Source of the DNA: a virus
Virus record (IMG/VR): IMGVR_UViG_3300024344_000051
Location: 1-36,792 of that record
Reading direction: 5' to 3' (one strand)
DNA: 36,792 nt
The notes under the pieces are model-generated. The model searched no databases. It was given only the letters and a program-made list of their open reading frames with translations, and was not told the origin of the DNA. This document shows, in pieces, positions 1-4,963 of the stretch (within the stretch, counting starts at the first letter, position 1; every line of letters starts with the position of its first letter). The position numbers and the translations under genes were made by a program.

Positions 1-19
1 GTCTAGAAGGCATAGTAGC

Positions 20-145
20 TAAACAATCATAGCCCCCCTGTCTTATCAATAATTCCATTTAAATCCCAGATGCCTTGGGATTTAATATGGGATTTAATAT
101 GGGATTTAATGGGTTTTATCGTCAGCATATAAAAAAGGAAAAATG
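20..145. repeat. 126-bp terminal direct repeat, left copy
   Basis: Bases 20-145 are identical to 36667-36792. Such a repeat at contig ends normally means a circular map or terminal redundancy. Minus-strand gene order across the junction (HNH, Lar-like, then small terminase) supports continuity. The first 19 bases of the window lie outside the repeat and do not match the bases before the right copy, so the closure is not perfectly clean. Confidence 0.95.
59..110. repeat. Inverted repeat plus three 12-bp iterons
   Basis: A 10-bp inverted repeat (TTAAATCCCA at 59-68 and TGGGATTTAA at 76-85, 7-base loop) runs into tandem units of GGGATTTAATAT at 77-88 and 89-100, with a third truncated unit at 101-110. 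Phased short iterons next to a dyad suggest a protein-binding array, such as a terminase recognition site, an operator for the plus-strand gene at 293, or a secondary origin. The block lies inside the terminal repeat and so also appears at the right end. The function is inferred only from structure. Confidence 0.7.
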
Positions 146-232
146 CCTTTCAAATCAATACTGAGCATAGGGTGCACTAAAAAATGCACCCTGTGCACCC
201 TCTTTACACCACCCTATCTGAGGGCGAGATAA
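143..232 (+). CDS. Possible 29-aa Cys-containing leader peptide
   Basis: A 29-codon reading frame starts at an ATG preceded by a good purine-rich ribosome site (AAAAAAGGAAAA). It contains three cysteines in the middle and ends before the DNA-binding gene at 293. A strong hairpin (169-201) lies inside the frame, so this could be a leader peptide controlling the downstream gene, or chance. Only the start signal supports it. Confidence 0.25.
   Translation: MPFKSILSIGCTKKCTLCTLFTPPYLRAR
169..201. repeat. Alternative-pairing hairpin, TGCACCC repeats
   Basis: AGGGTGCAC at 169-177 is perfectly complementary to GTGCACCCT at 193-201. Its core GGGTGCA (170-176) can instead pair with a nearer TGCACCC copy at 185-191. 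One 5' arm with two competing 3' arms is typical of an attenuator, but it could also be a protein site near the packaging end. There is no convincing U-tract after it on the plus strand. Confidence 0.5.
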
Positions 233-292
233 TATACCGCATACCGTTACCCAAGACGGCTGAATTTGCTCAACAACAAATAAAGGTAAATT

Positions 293-496
293 ATGGACGC
301 TCAAAAACCAGATTACACGTATTCGACTATCAAACAATTTTGTAAACTCTACCCTGCTTTTTCCGTCGGCGGCATTCGCCACAATATCTTTCAGGCAGAT
401 AAGAATGGCTTAAAAGAATCTAAAGCAATAGTTCGTAATGGTCGGCGAGTACTCATCCACGCACAAAGGTTTTTTGACTGGGTGGAATCACGCTAA
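293..496 (+). CDS. Small DNA-binding protein (excisionase/AlpA-like)
   Basis: The product is 67 aa. The N-terminal half (STIKQFCKLYPAFSVGGIR) looks like a helix-turn-helix, and the end (AIVRNGRRVLIHAQRFFDWV) is the wing and helix typical of HTH_17, AlpA or excisionase-type proteins, in which a basic NGR/K-V segment precedes a terminal F-x-x-W helix. Start ATG 293 follows AAAGG. It is the only plus-strand gene in this part of the map and lies antisense to the presumed late transcript running from HNH/Lar into terminase. Iterons and hairpins just upstream could be its control sites. No integrase is present, so a recombination-directionality role is unlikely; a regulatory role is more plausible. 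Confidence 0.65.
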   Translation: MDAQKPDYTYSTIKQFCKLYPAFSVGGIRHNIFQADKNGLKESKAIVRNGRRVLIHAQRFFDWVESR

Positions 497-509
497 AGTA
501 TAGAGCCGA

Positions 510-749
510 TCAAACCGAATCCGCTCTGGGTGCGCGATTCCACGCTTGAATCGCAGCTTGTTTTGTAGCCTCGCTTTCGATGTCGTATTTAACCGTCCTG
601 AATTCGACATTCCAGGCGTCGCAGCAATCACCCGTTGCAATAGCATATTTATTGCTTGGCCCGCTCTGAGTTATATGCATTTCTTCAGGGACGCAACCAC
701 AAGGACATTTTAATATTTTGATGCCGTTTGGTTTGATAATAACTGTCAT
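510..749 (-). CDS. Lar-like restriction alleviation / Zn-ribbon protein
   Basis: The product is 79 aa from the ATG at 749, whose first bases overlap the HNH stop (ATGA), showing translational coupling. The pattern K-C-P-C-G-C near the N-terminus, a second Cys pair (DCCDAW) and a C-terminal A-I-x-A-W-N-R motif match the Lar_restr_allev family. Lar proteins in lambdoid prophages modulate type I restriction of entering DNA. The first Cys pair departs from the usual CPxCG spacing. It is the last gene before the window end on the late strand and lies upstream of terminase if the map is circular. Confidence 0.65.
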   Translation of the reverse strand: MTVIIKPNGIKILKCPCGCVPEEMHITQSGPSNKYAIATGDCCDAWNVEFRTVKYDIESEATKQAAIQAWNRAPRADSV

Positions 750-1066
750 TGGTTCCAAGGATGCAAAGGATCGACAGGCGCTCCGCTGGCATCACAGCCA
801 GCTTGCCTGCCTGTTTTTTCTAAACGCTGTTTATGTGACGAATGGCAATGGTCACAAAGTGCCTGCCAATTTGACCTGTCCCAAAATAGTTTTTTATCGT
901 CGCGATGTGGTGTGATGTGATCGACTACATGAGCGGCTTCTACACGCCCCAACTTTTGGCACATCACACATAAAGGGTGCTCTTTTAGATATCTCGCCCG
1001 CGCCTGTTGCCATTGATACGAGTACCCACGACCTGCCGATGTTTTTTTGATTTTTTTATATTCCAT
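746..1066 (-). CDS. HNH endonuclease (terminase-associated)
   Basis: The product is 106 aa from ATG 1066. An HNH core is visible: C-x-x-C (CVMC), then AAHVVDHI with the catalytic His pair, a W-x-x-L-C-x-x-C-H segment (WQALCDHCH) and a final H/K. Two CxxC pairs bind structural zinc in this family. In HK97-like cos phages a gene of this type sits immediately before the terminase genes and assists cleavage at cos; here it leads the late operon, with the Lar-like gene between it and the contig end. It follows a promoter and intrinsic terminator at about 1070-1170, as expected for the first gene expressed after antitermination. Confidence 0.9.
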   Translation of the reverse strand: MEYKKIKKTSAGRGYSYQWQQARARYLKEHPLCVMCQKLGRVEAAHVVDHITPHRDDKKLFWDRSNWQALCDHCHSSHKQRLEKTGRQAGCDASGAPVDPLHPWNQ

Positions 1067-1069
1067 GCA

Positions 1070-1106
1070 TAAAAAAACCCAGGACAATATTTCTATTGTT
1101 CCAGGT
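1070..1106 (-). terminator. Intrinsic terminator between Q-like gene and HNH
   Basis: Read on the minus strand, a 13-pair stem with one mismatch and two G-U pairs (arms at 1094-1106 and 1077-1089, GAAA loop) is followed by seven T. It lies about 60 bases downstream of a TATAAT box and upstream of the first late gene. That is the position of tR' in lambda, so it is the likely target of the Q-like protein encoded just upstream. Confidence 0.85.
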
Positions 1107-1197
1107 TTAGTAACAGGATAACAACACTCTTGATTGCTTTACATTATATTGTGCCTAGTTTAGCAACAAGATAAAACCATGCTTGAATACTTTACAT
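1092..1197 (-). repeat. Tandem 53-bp diverged direct repeat over the late promoter
   Basis: Minus-strand units at 1197-1145 and 1144-1092 align without gaps at about 41 of 53 positions. Shared blocks include ATGTAAAG, TCAAG, TTATC, CTAAAC and ACAAT. The second unit supplies the 5' arm of the terminator; the equivalent part of the first unit runs into the TATAAT box. The spacing is consistent with a duplicated regulatory element such as a Q-utilisation or operator site. Confidence 0.8.
1143..1169 (-). promoter_or_regulatory. Putative late promoter (pR'-like)
   Basis: On the minus strand a perfect TATAAT -10 box (plus 1143-1148) is preceded by TTGTTG (1164-1169) with a 15-bp spacer, or CTTGTT with 16 bp. 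The -35 is suboptimal, which is usual for activator- or Q-linked late promoters. Transcription would begin near 1136 and hit the terminator at 1070-1106 after a short leader. Confidence 0.6.
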
Positions 1198-1204
1198 TAA
1201 ATGG

Positions 1205-1624
1205 TTAACCCATGTCAAGCCTATCGTGGTATTTCTTAATGCACTCACTATATACAGCACCCTGTATATGCGCAACAACGTCACGTATATAGCCACGACT
1301 GACGCTATTTTTTTCTGCCAGATCTCGCTCCGTCATCTTAAAAACATAAATCGAGACAGCGATATGCTTGTATTCTGCGAGCAATGCTACAATGACGCTA
1401 TCAACATGCTCTGCTATGTCGCTGTCTGGATCTCCAGCACCACCTTCCGATCCATTATGTATAATGCTCTGAGCAAATGCAGCGTGCCGAGGATAGCCTA
1501 GCGATGCCAGGCCATGCCCCAATCGTGCCCATCTACCCCACCTAGATAGACACCATTCAGAATATAATCTGACCCTTGCTCTATCGTCGATTATAACGAT
1601 AGTCTTTTTTTTTTGCTTATCCAT
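1205..1624 (-). CDS. Q-like late antitermination protein
   Basis: The product is 139 aa. Residues about 24-44 (W-C-L-S-R-W-G-R-W-A-R-L-G, then L-G-Y-P) and a C-terminal segment at about 97-118 (ERDLAEKNSVSRGYIRDVV, a sigma-region-4-like HTH) match the Phage_antitermQ family. That family converts RNA polymerase at pR' into a terminator-resistant form so that late genes are expressed. Its position agrees: last gene of the early minus operon, followed at once by a promoter-like box, an intrinsic terminator and the late operon. It follows two mini membrane-protein genes, the nearer ending 1 base before its ATG. The family assignment comes from the motif pattern only. Confidence 0.75.
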   Translation of the reverse strand: MDKQKKKTIVIIDDRARVRLYSEWCLSRWGRWARLGHGLASLGYPRHAAFAQSIIHNGSEGGAGDPDSDIAEHVDSVIVALLAEYKHIAVSIYVFKMTERDLAEKNSVSRGYIRDVVAHIQGAVYSECIKKYHDRLDMG

Positions 1625-1625
1625 A

Positions 1626-1730
1626 TCAGTGGCCCAACGCGCCGGATATTATCAAGTATCGATACCAAACCGATATACCATAAAGCAAAAATAATAATAC
1701 AAATATAATAAGTACTAGGTTTTTAAACAT
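1626..1730 (-). CDS. 34-aa membrane protein, holin candidate
   Basis: A 34-codon frame with a good ribosome site (AGGATATATAAT before ATG) ends 1 base before the Q-like start. An N-terminal transmembrane segment (NLVLIIFVLLFLLYGISVWY) fills most of the protein and a short tail follows (RYLIISGALGH). Its place beside the endolysin suggests a holin or a holin regulator, but proteins this short are rarely confirmed holins. The tight coupling to both neighbours argues that it is real. Confidence 0.55.
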   Translation of the reverse strand: MFKNLVLIIFVLLFLLYGISVWYRYLIISGALGH

Positions 1731-1745
1731 ATTATATATCCTATT

Positions 1746-1847
1746 TTAGCGCCTCATAACAATTTCCAGAAACATAGATACAATCTTTATAAAAAGAATG
1801 GCTGAATATAACAACGTTAGCCAATATATAATTTCTATATAATCCAT
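1746..1847 (-). CDS. 33-aa membrane protein next to endolysin
   Basis: A 33-codon frame begins 6 bases after the endolysin stop. One hydrophobic segment (IEIIYWLTLLYSAILFIKIV) is followed by an Arg-Arg end. The ribosome site is poor, so translation may be coupled to the endolysin. With the 34-aa neighbour it makes a pair of single-span mini proteins, which could act as holin and antiholin. This is inferred from position and hydrophobicity. Confidence 0.45.
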   Translation of the reverse strand: MDYIEIIYWLTLLYSAILFIKIVSMFLEIVMRR

Positions 1848-1853
1848 ATTTTT

Positions 1854-2228
1854 TTAATTTTTACCCCATCTTGCACGATGATATCTAACGTCAAAATGCG
1901 TAAAAGTTTTGTATCTACCAAGGCCGCAAGTATTGGGCCACATATCATTAATAATATCTGCAACATCCTTAGGCTCGCATATTTTTGATTTTATGTCTGC
2001 TGCCAAACCTACTAGATGTTTGCTTGATTCTTCACCACCTACGTTTTTGTTATGTTTTTTACACCTATAGCCACTCGTTATTTGTATTGCTCCCCCTGTT
2101 TTTTCGCGTATTATTTCTAAGCGCTGAATCAATAACCAAGAAATAGAATGAGTTGAACACTGCCCGCAGTGACATTTAAACTCATCACTATGGAAGTGAT
2201 CTGATAATTGGCCGGTTATTCGCTCCAT
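1854..2228 (-). CDS. Peptidase M15 family endolysin
   Basis: The product is 124 aa and matches Peptidase_M15_3. The core I-T-S-G-Y-R-C at about 50-56, zinc ligands His71 and Asp78 in SSKHLVGLAADI, and His111 in THFDV are all present. Such enzymes cut peptide cross-links in peptidoglycan and act as phage endolysins. There is no signal peptide, so a holin is needed for release. Cys19, Cys21 and Cys24 near the N-terminus are unusual and could bind a metal or form disulphides. Oddly, the gene lies upstream of the Q-like gene in the early operon, so it should be transcribed before late genes. Confidence 0.88.
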   Translation of the reverse strand: MERITGQLSDHFHSDEFKCHCGQCSTHSISWLLIQRLEIIREKTGGAIQITSGYRCKKHNKNVGGEESSKHLVGLAADIKSKICEPKDVADIINDMWPNTCGLGRYKTFTHFDVRYHRARWGKN

Positions 2229-2245
2229 ATTTATCTCTGTTTGTT

Positions 2246-2575
2246 TTAAATCGATAAAGAAAATAGGTGTCTTAAATACGAGAGTGTCATCGGTTCATTA
2301 CCTGTATTTCCTGGCGCTTTGTACATACTCGCATTTGGGTGCATTATTGCTACCCCCGTTTTTATTGCTTCGCTGATTCTATCAAGTTTATTTTCCTTTA
2401 ATTCGAGTTTATTTAATATTCCTTGTAGCTCGTTTTCTGTAATATTGCTTTCGCGATTGGCTCCTGCTTCGTCAATTTCATTTCTTTGCTCTTCAATTTC
2501 AAATCGTAATGCCAGTATCTCTTTAATTAATTCTTTTTTTGTTTTTTTTAAAAGCATTGCGCGATTTTCATTCAT
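2246..2575 (-). CDS. Coiled-coil protein of unknown function
   Basis: The product is 109 aa, highly charged, with Leu/Ile heptads from about residue 8 to 70 (ELIKEILALRFEIEEQRNEI), then a short segment with Pro and Gly and a hydrophobic end. No family is recognised. It lies between the 18-aa frame or DUF1064 gene and the endolysin, on the same strand and apparently in the same operon. Position resembles the nin region of lambdoid phages, where small accessory proteins vary freely. Confidence 0.7.
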   Translation of the reverse strand: MNENRAMLLKKTKKELIKEILALRFEIEEQRNEIDEAGANRESNITENELQGILNKLELKENKLDRISEAIKTGVAIMHPNASMYKAPGNTGNEPMTLSYLRHLFSLSI

Positions 2576-2607
2576 TTGTTAATGCCCTTTGTTGGTAAAT
2601 ATATAAT

Positions 2608-2664
2608 TTAGCCCGCTGTATCGTAATATGTAGTTTTATCTGTGTCGTCGAGAGCAATTGTCAT
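2608..2664 (-). CDS. Possible 18-aa peptide coupled to DUF1064
   Basis: A short frame starts with an ATG overlapping the stop of the DUF1064 nuclease gene (ATGA). It encodes 18 residues rich in Asp and Thr and then stops, leaving about 30 bases before the coiled-coil gene. The overlap is the only support. Confidence 0.2.
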   Translation of the reverse strand: MTIALDDTDKTTYYDTAG

Positions 2665-3068
2665 GTCTCTAAATCTCCATAACTATAACAAGTATATTTC
2701 CATCCATCCCCTTTGACTGACTCAACAAGCCAGAATTCGAACTGTGGGAACGCCTGAGCGGCGATTTTAAGCTTTGCCATACCTGTGCTTAGCCTCATGC
2801 CTTTTACCTCGTGAAAAGCCATTACATTTCGTTTAACAACAAAATAATCTGGTGTGTAGGTCGTCCTGTTGGCCAATTTGAGCCTAATCTGCTCAAAACC
2901 ATAGCTTATGATCTCACCGTTGCGCTGTAATCCCGCTAAATATCCAGCATATCTGGCCTCGGTTTTATTCATACCCATATTATCTTTAATAATTCTGGGT
3001 CTCGTCTTCTTCGAATTAACCGCTTTTATATTATTTAATAATATTGATTGATTCATTATTCGTTTCAT
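2661..3068 (-). CDS. DUF1064 family PD-(D/E)XK nuclease
   Basis: The product is 135 aa. The segment NKTEARYAGYL at about 34-44, then YTPDYFVV with Asp74 and FHEVKG with Glu87 and Lys89, gives the E...PD...ExK signature of the restriction-endonuclease fold and matches DUF1064. Relatives are thought to be resolvase-like or structure-specific nucleases in phage recombination and replication. The gene follows the O- and P-like replication genes by 2 bases, as nin-region nucleases do in lambdoid phages. The substrate is not known. A second ATG four codons in is an alternative start. Confidence 0.8.
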   Translation of the reverse strand: MKRIMNQSILLNNIKAVNSKKTRPRIIKDNMGMNKTEARYAGYLAGLQRNGEIISYGFEQIRLKLANRTTYTPDYFVVKRNVMAFHEVKGMRLSTGMAKLKIAAQAFPQFEFWLVESVKGDGWKYTCYSYGDLET

Positions 3069-3070
3069 GC

Positions 3071-3481
3071 TTAATATTTTACTAGTAACCCTTTCACCGC
3101 TTCCCTCATTTTTTTAATATTTTCAGCCGCTATTTTTGCATCAGCTATATTCCTCGCTATGCGCGGCTGAGAAAGATTCTCTTTTATTTTTCTTTCCTTT
3201 TTCGCCTCTTCAATACCGCTTAATATTTTAAATATATTCGGCATATTTTGTGGACTTAATGAGCAAGCATATTCATACCCTGCGACAATATCTGCCATAT
3301 CGCAATGTTTGATTTTCGTATATAACCTGCGCTTAAATAGCCGCACCTCCTCGTCTGTCGGATAAGCGAAATGAAATTCTTTGGGATAATCCACGCGCAA
3401 CGCTTTGACTAGCCCAGTTACTTGGATTGCAGTTGAATCATCCAGGTTTTTTGTGGGGACAGTTTTTAATTCTTCACTCAT
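3071..3481 (-). CDS. Lambda P-like helicase-loading replication protein
   Basis: The product is 136 aa and starts 3 bases after the O-like gene ends. The middle (KRRLYTKIKHCDMADIVAG, then MPNIFKILSGIEEAKKE) resembles the region of lambda P and related loaders in which R-x-W/L...F...AG...MP precedes a helical end. P proteins hand the host DnaB helicase to the phage origin bound by O. The gene pair order O then P supports this. The protein is shorter than lambda P and no ATPase motif is present, so it is not a DnaC-type loader. Confidence 0.6.
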   Translation of the reverse strand: MSEELKTVPTKNLDDSTAIQVTGLVKALRVDYPKEFHFAYPTDEEVRLFKRRLYTKIKHCDMADIVAGYEYACSLSPQNMPNIFKILSGIEEAKKERKIKENLSQPRIARNIADAKIAAENIKKMREAVKGLLVKY

Positions 3482-3484
3482 TTT

Positions 3485-4177
3485 TTAAAAATCCAGGCTA
3501 TCGATTGTTTTCAAGGTCACTCGCCCATAATCTCGCTTTTTGCTCTGCTCTCGTCTGCCCCATTGTCGACAAGCGGCTTTCCAATCCTTCATTTTTGTTT
3601 TTCCAACGTGCCAGCCGTTGGACTCGTAATGATCAAAAAACTTTCCTGGGTCAATCCCGATTCCCTGCTCGCGCAGATATATTTTTATTTCGCTGGGCGT
3701 TGGCTTTACAAAAATTTTTTCTTTTTTTTCGTCGTTTGTTTTTTTTTCTTTTTTTATATATTTTTTTCTTTTTTTTATTTTATATAAAGATTCGGGTACC
3801 CGTTTGGGTACTGGTGTCGTTTTGGGTACTGGTGTCGTTTTGGGTACTGGTGTCGTTTTGGGTACTGGTGTCGTTTTGGGTACTGGTGCCGCGTCGTTTT
3901 TGGCACTGGTTTTTGCCTGATTCTCCTCGATAATTAATCTGTATTCATTAACCTTTCCCGCTGTTTTTTTTATCTGTATTAACTCGCTTTGCTCAAGCTC
4001 AGTAAGCGATTTTATAACCGCTTTTTTGTTCATCAGGGTGATTTTTGCTATCGAATCGATTCCGGGGAAACAAACATTATTTTTATTTGCTCGGTCTGCT
4101 AGATGCAATAGCACTAACTTTGACGAGTGCTTTATCCCTATTTGCGACCACGCCCAATTAGTTAAAAAATGGCTCAT
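3485..4177 (-). CDS. Lambda O-like origin-binding replication protein
   Basis: The product is 230 aa from ATG 4177. The N-terminal 15-85 region is a winged HTH (SSKLVLLHLADRANKNNVCF, SIAKITLMNKKAVIKSLTEL). Next come four perfect VPKTTP repeats and a VPKRVP unit, then a Lys/Glu-rich low-complexity stretch. The C-terminal domain (FFDHYESNGWHVGKTKMKDW, AACRQWGRR) is common in phage replication initiators. As in lambda, the gene itself carries the probable origin: 18-bp iterons encode the VPKTTP repeats and the adjoining purine-rich strand encodes the Lys-rich part. An upstream TTG at 4195 is a weaker start. P-like protein follows directly. Confidence 0.85.
   Translation of the reverse strand: MSHFLTNWAWSQIGIKHSSKLVLLHLADRANKNNVCFPGIDSIAKITLMNKKAVIKSLTELEQSELIQIKKTAGKVNEYRLIIEENQAKTSAKNDAAPVPKTTPVPKTTPVPKTTPVPKTTPVPKRVPESLYKIKKRKKYIKKEKKTNDEKKEKIFVKPTPSEIKIYLREQGIGIDPGKFFDHYESNGWHVGKTKMKDWKAACRQWGRREQSKKRDYGRVTLKTIDSLDF
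3709..3889. other. Putative replication origin: 18-bp iterons plus AT-rich tract
   Basis: Four perfect tandem copies of GGGTACTGGTGTCGTTTT occur at 3806-3823, 3824-3841, 3842-3859 and 3860-3877. Partial units flank them at 3794-3805 (containing the palindrome CGGGTACCCG) and from 3878. Directly beside them, 3709-3787 is almost pure T with some A on the plus strand, giving marked purine/pyrimidine strand asymmetry. Lambda ori has the same parts: four 18-bp iterons and an asymmetric AT-rich melting region inside gene O. Confidence 0.85.
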
Positions 4178-4232
4178 TAATAGCCATTTATGCAATTTAA
4201 TAATATGTTTATTATTGCTTTAATATACATAG

Positions 4233-4457
4233 CTATACCCCCTCAAATTTTGCACATATCCTATTACGCCCTCCAGACCCGCCCCAGAATAATCTACCTC
4301 CGAGCTGTTCATAAGCTCTTTTTAGAGCCTTTTTAGATGGTTTTTTAGCTCTATAATCATTATATTTTTTACACTGCCCAATACCCGCACCATCCCCTAT
4401 TTGATCAGGTATAAAGTGGGCACATAATACACACCTTATAGCCTTAGTTTTCTCCAT
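4233..4457 (-). CDS. Small Cys-rich protein, likely metal-binding
   Basis: The product is 74 aa. The layout C-x-x-C near residue 9 (CVLCAHF), then P-D-x-x-G-D-G-x-G-x-G-x-C, a Y-x-x-L-G-G-x-x-F-W-G-G segment and a final R-x-C-x-K-F is seen in many small phage proteins of unknown function. Four cysteines fit one zinc site. The ATG at 4457 lies inside the end of the upstream membrane-protein gene. It sits between the Cro-like and O-like genes, the place of CII in lambda, but it has no HTH and is not a CII. Confidence 0.7.
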   Translation of the reverse strand: MEKTKAIRCVLCAHFIPDQIGDGAGIGQCKKYNDYRAKKPSKKALKRAYEQLGGRLFWGGSGGRNRICAKFEGV

Positions 4458-4581
4458 TCAGGTACATTATAGTCCATATATATAGATACTTTATCCAATA
4501 ATATATATATACTGTAATAGATACTAATATTAATATAACAAGCGTTAATATATTTCTTAAATCAGAGATTTTATCACTCAT
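4444..4581 (-). CDS. 45-aa single-span membrane protein
   Basis: ATG 4581 follows GGA at a good distance, and the frame runs to a stop that overlaps the next gene by 14 bases. After a charged start (MSDKISDLRN) a hydrophobic stretch of about 20 residues (ILTLVILILVSITVYIYYWI) is followed by aromatic residues. It is the second gene of the early minus operon, right behind the Cro-like gene. An early membrane protein here could act in superinfection exclusion or host membrane takeover; nothing in the sequence decides. Confidence 0.6.
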   Translation of the reverse strand: MSDKISDLRNILTLVILILVSITVYIYYWIKYLYIWTIMYLNGEN

Positions 4582-4585
4582 TGAT

Positions 4586-4792
4586 TTATTCCAAATTATA
4601 GTCGGTATCAAATACCCCGCGTTTTATAGCGAGCTCCCGTATCGAATAGGCCCGCTCATAATATGTGCTCCTATGTCGCCCAGTCCTTAATCTGCTAACT
4701 ATTGATTGTGACGCACCAATTTCTGCGCCAATTTCTGCATCTGTCATAATCTCATTAAGACGTGTAAGTGTTTTTTGTATATTTATACTCAT
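4586..4792 (-). CDS. Cro-like HTH regulator
   Basis: The product is 68 aa from ATG 4792. The HTH (TDAEIGAEIGASQSIVSRLR, then TGRHRSTYYERAYSIRELA) follows the Cro/CI-type pattern. There is no C-terminal cleavage or dimerisation domain, so it cannot be a RecA-sensitive CI. It is the first gene after a strong minus-strand promoter that carries an inverted-repeat operator, with a matching operator on the opposite promoter. It probably represses both early promoters, including its own. A longer TTG start at 4921 would place the promoter inside the gene and is rejected. Confidence 0.85.
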   Translation of the reverse strand: MSINIQKTLTRLNEIMTDAEIGAEIGASQSIVSRLRTGRHRSTYYERAYSIRELAIKRGVFDTDYNLE

Positions 4793-4801
4793 GATCGAGC
4801 A

Positions 4802-4830
4802 AATATAATTCGCGAACGTATTTTTGTCAA
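4802..4830 (-). promoter_or_regulatory. Early minus-strand promoter (pR-like)
   Basis: On the minus strand TTGACA (plus 4825-4830), a 17-bp spacer and TATATT (plus 4802-4807) form a near-consensus sigma70 promoter. The start would fall only a few bases ahead of the Cro-like ATG at 4792, so the transcript has a very short or no leader. An operator sits in the spacer. Confidence 0.88.
4807..4822. promoter_or_regulatory. Operator over minus promoter
   Basis: AATTCG-CGAA-CGTATT is an imperfect inverted repeat with 6-bp arms (5 of 6 match) and a 4-bp centre. It lies between the -10 and -35 of the minus promoter and shares its half-site core (A-T-A-C-G) with the operator at 4878-4895. The likely ligand is the Cro-like protein. 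Confidence 0.7.
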
Positions 4831-4867
4831 TGCTTTTGTTTGACATCAAAAATAATAAAAATATATA

Positions 4868-4896
4868 TTGACTCCAGATATACGTTTGCGTATATT
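4868..4896 (+). promoter_or_regulatory. Early plus-strand promoter (pL/pRM-like)
   Basis: TTGACT at 4868-4873, a 17-bp spacer and TATATT at 4891-4896 form a near-consensus promoter reading into the plus-strand early genes from 4955. The perfect inverted repeat at 4878-4895 covers the spacer and the -10, so a bound repressor would block polymerase. Confidence 0.88.
4878..4895. promoter_or_regulatory. Operator over plus promoter
   Basis: ATATACG-TTTG-CGTATAT is a perfect inverted repeat with 7-bp arms around a 4-bp centre. It overlaps the -10 box of the plus promoter. It is a better palindrome than the site on the minus promoter, so the regulator may bind here first. Confidence 0.82.
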
Positions 4897-4930
4897 GTGA
4901 GCCACTAGAGCAATAAATCAACTATAAAAA

Positions 4931-4963
4931 TCATGAAAAAATCATGAAAAAATCATGAAAAAA
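4931..4963 (+). repeat. Three tandem 11-bp repeats each holding an ATG
   Basis: TCATGAAAAAA is repeated exactly at 4931-4941, 4942-4952 and 4953-4963. Because 11 is not a multiple of 3, each ATG is in a different frame. The first two open a four-codon frame (M-K-K-S) whose TGA overlaps the next ATG. Only the third ATG (4955) opens the gene. Confidence 0.9.

Noticed and set aside
3794-3889. CRISPR-like short repeat array
   Set aside because: The 18-bp units are directly adjacent with no spacers and lie in frame inside a replication gene. Origin iterons explain them.
3427-3933. Plus-strand open frame with repeated Val-Ser-Phe-Trp-Val-Leu
   Set aside because: It is the antisense shadow of the O-like gene: the repeat comes from the 18-bp iterons, and the Phe-rich part from the poly-T tract. 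No start signals support it.
4586-4921. Longer TTG-started form of the Cro-like protein (111 aa)
   Set aside because: Its extra 43 residues would be encoded by both divergent promoters and operators. The HTH family length fits the 68-aa form from ATG 4792.
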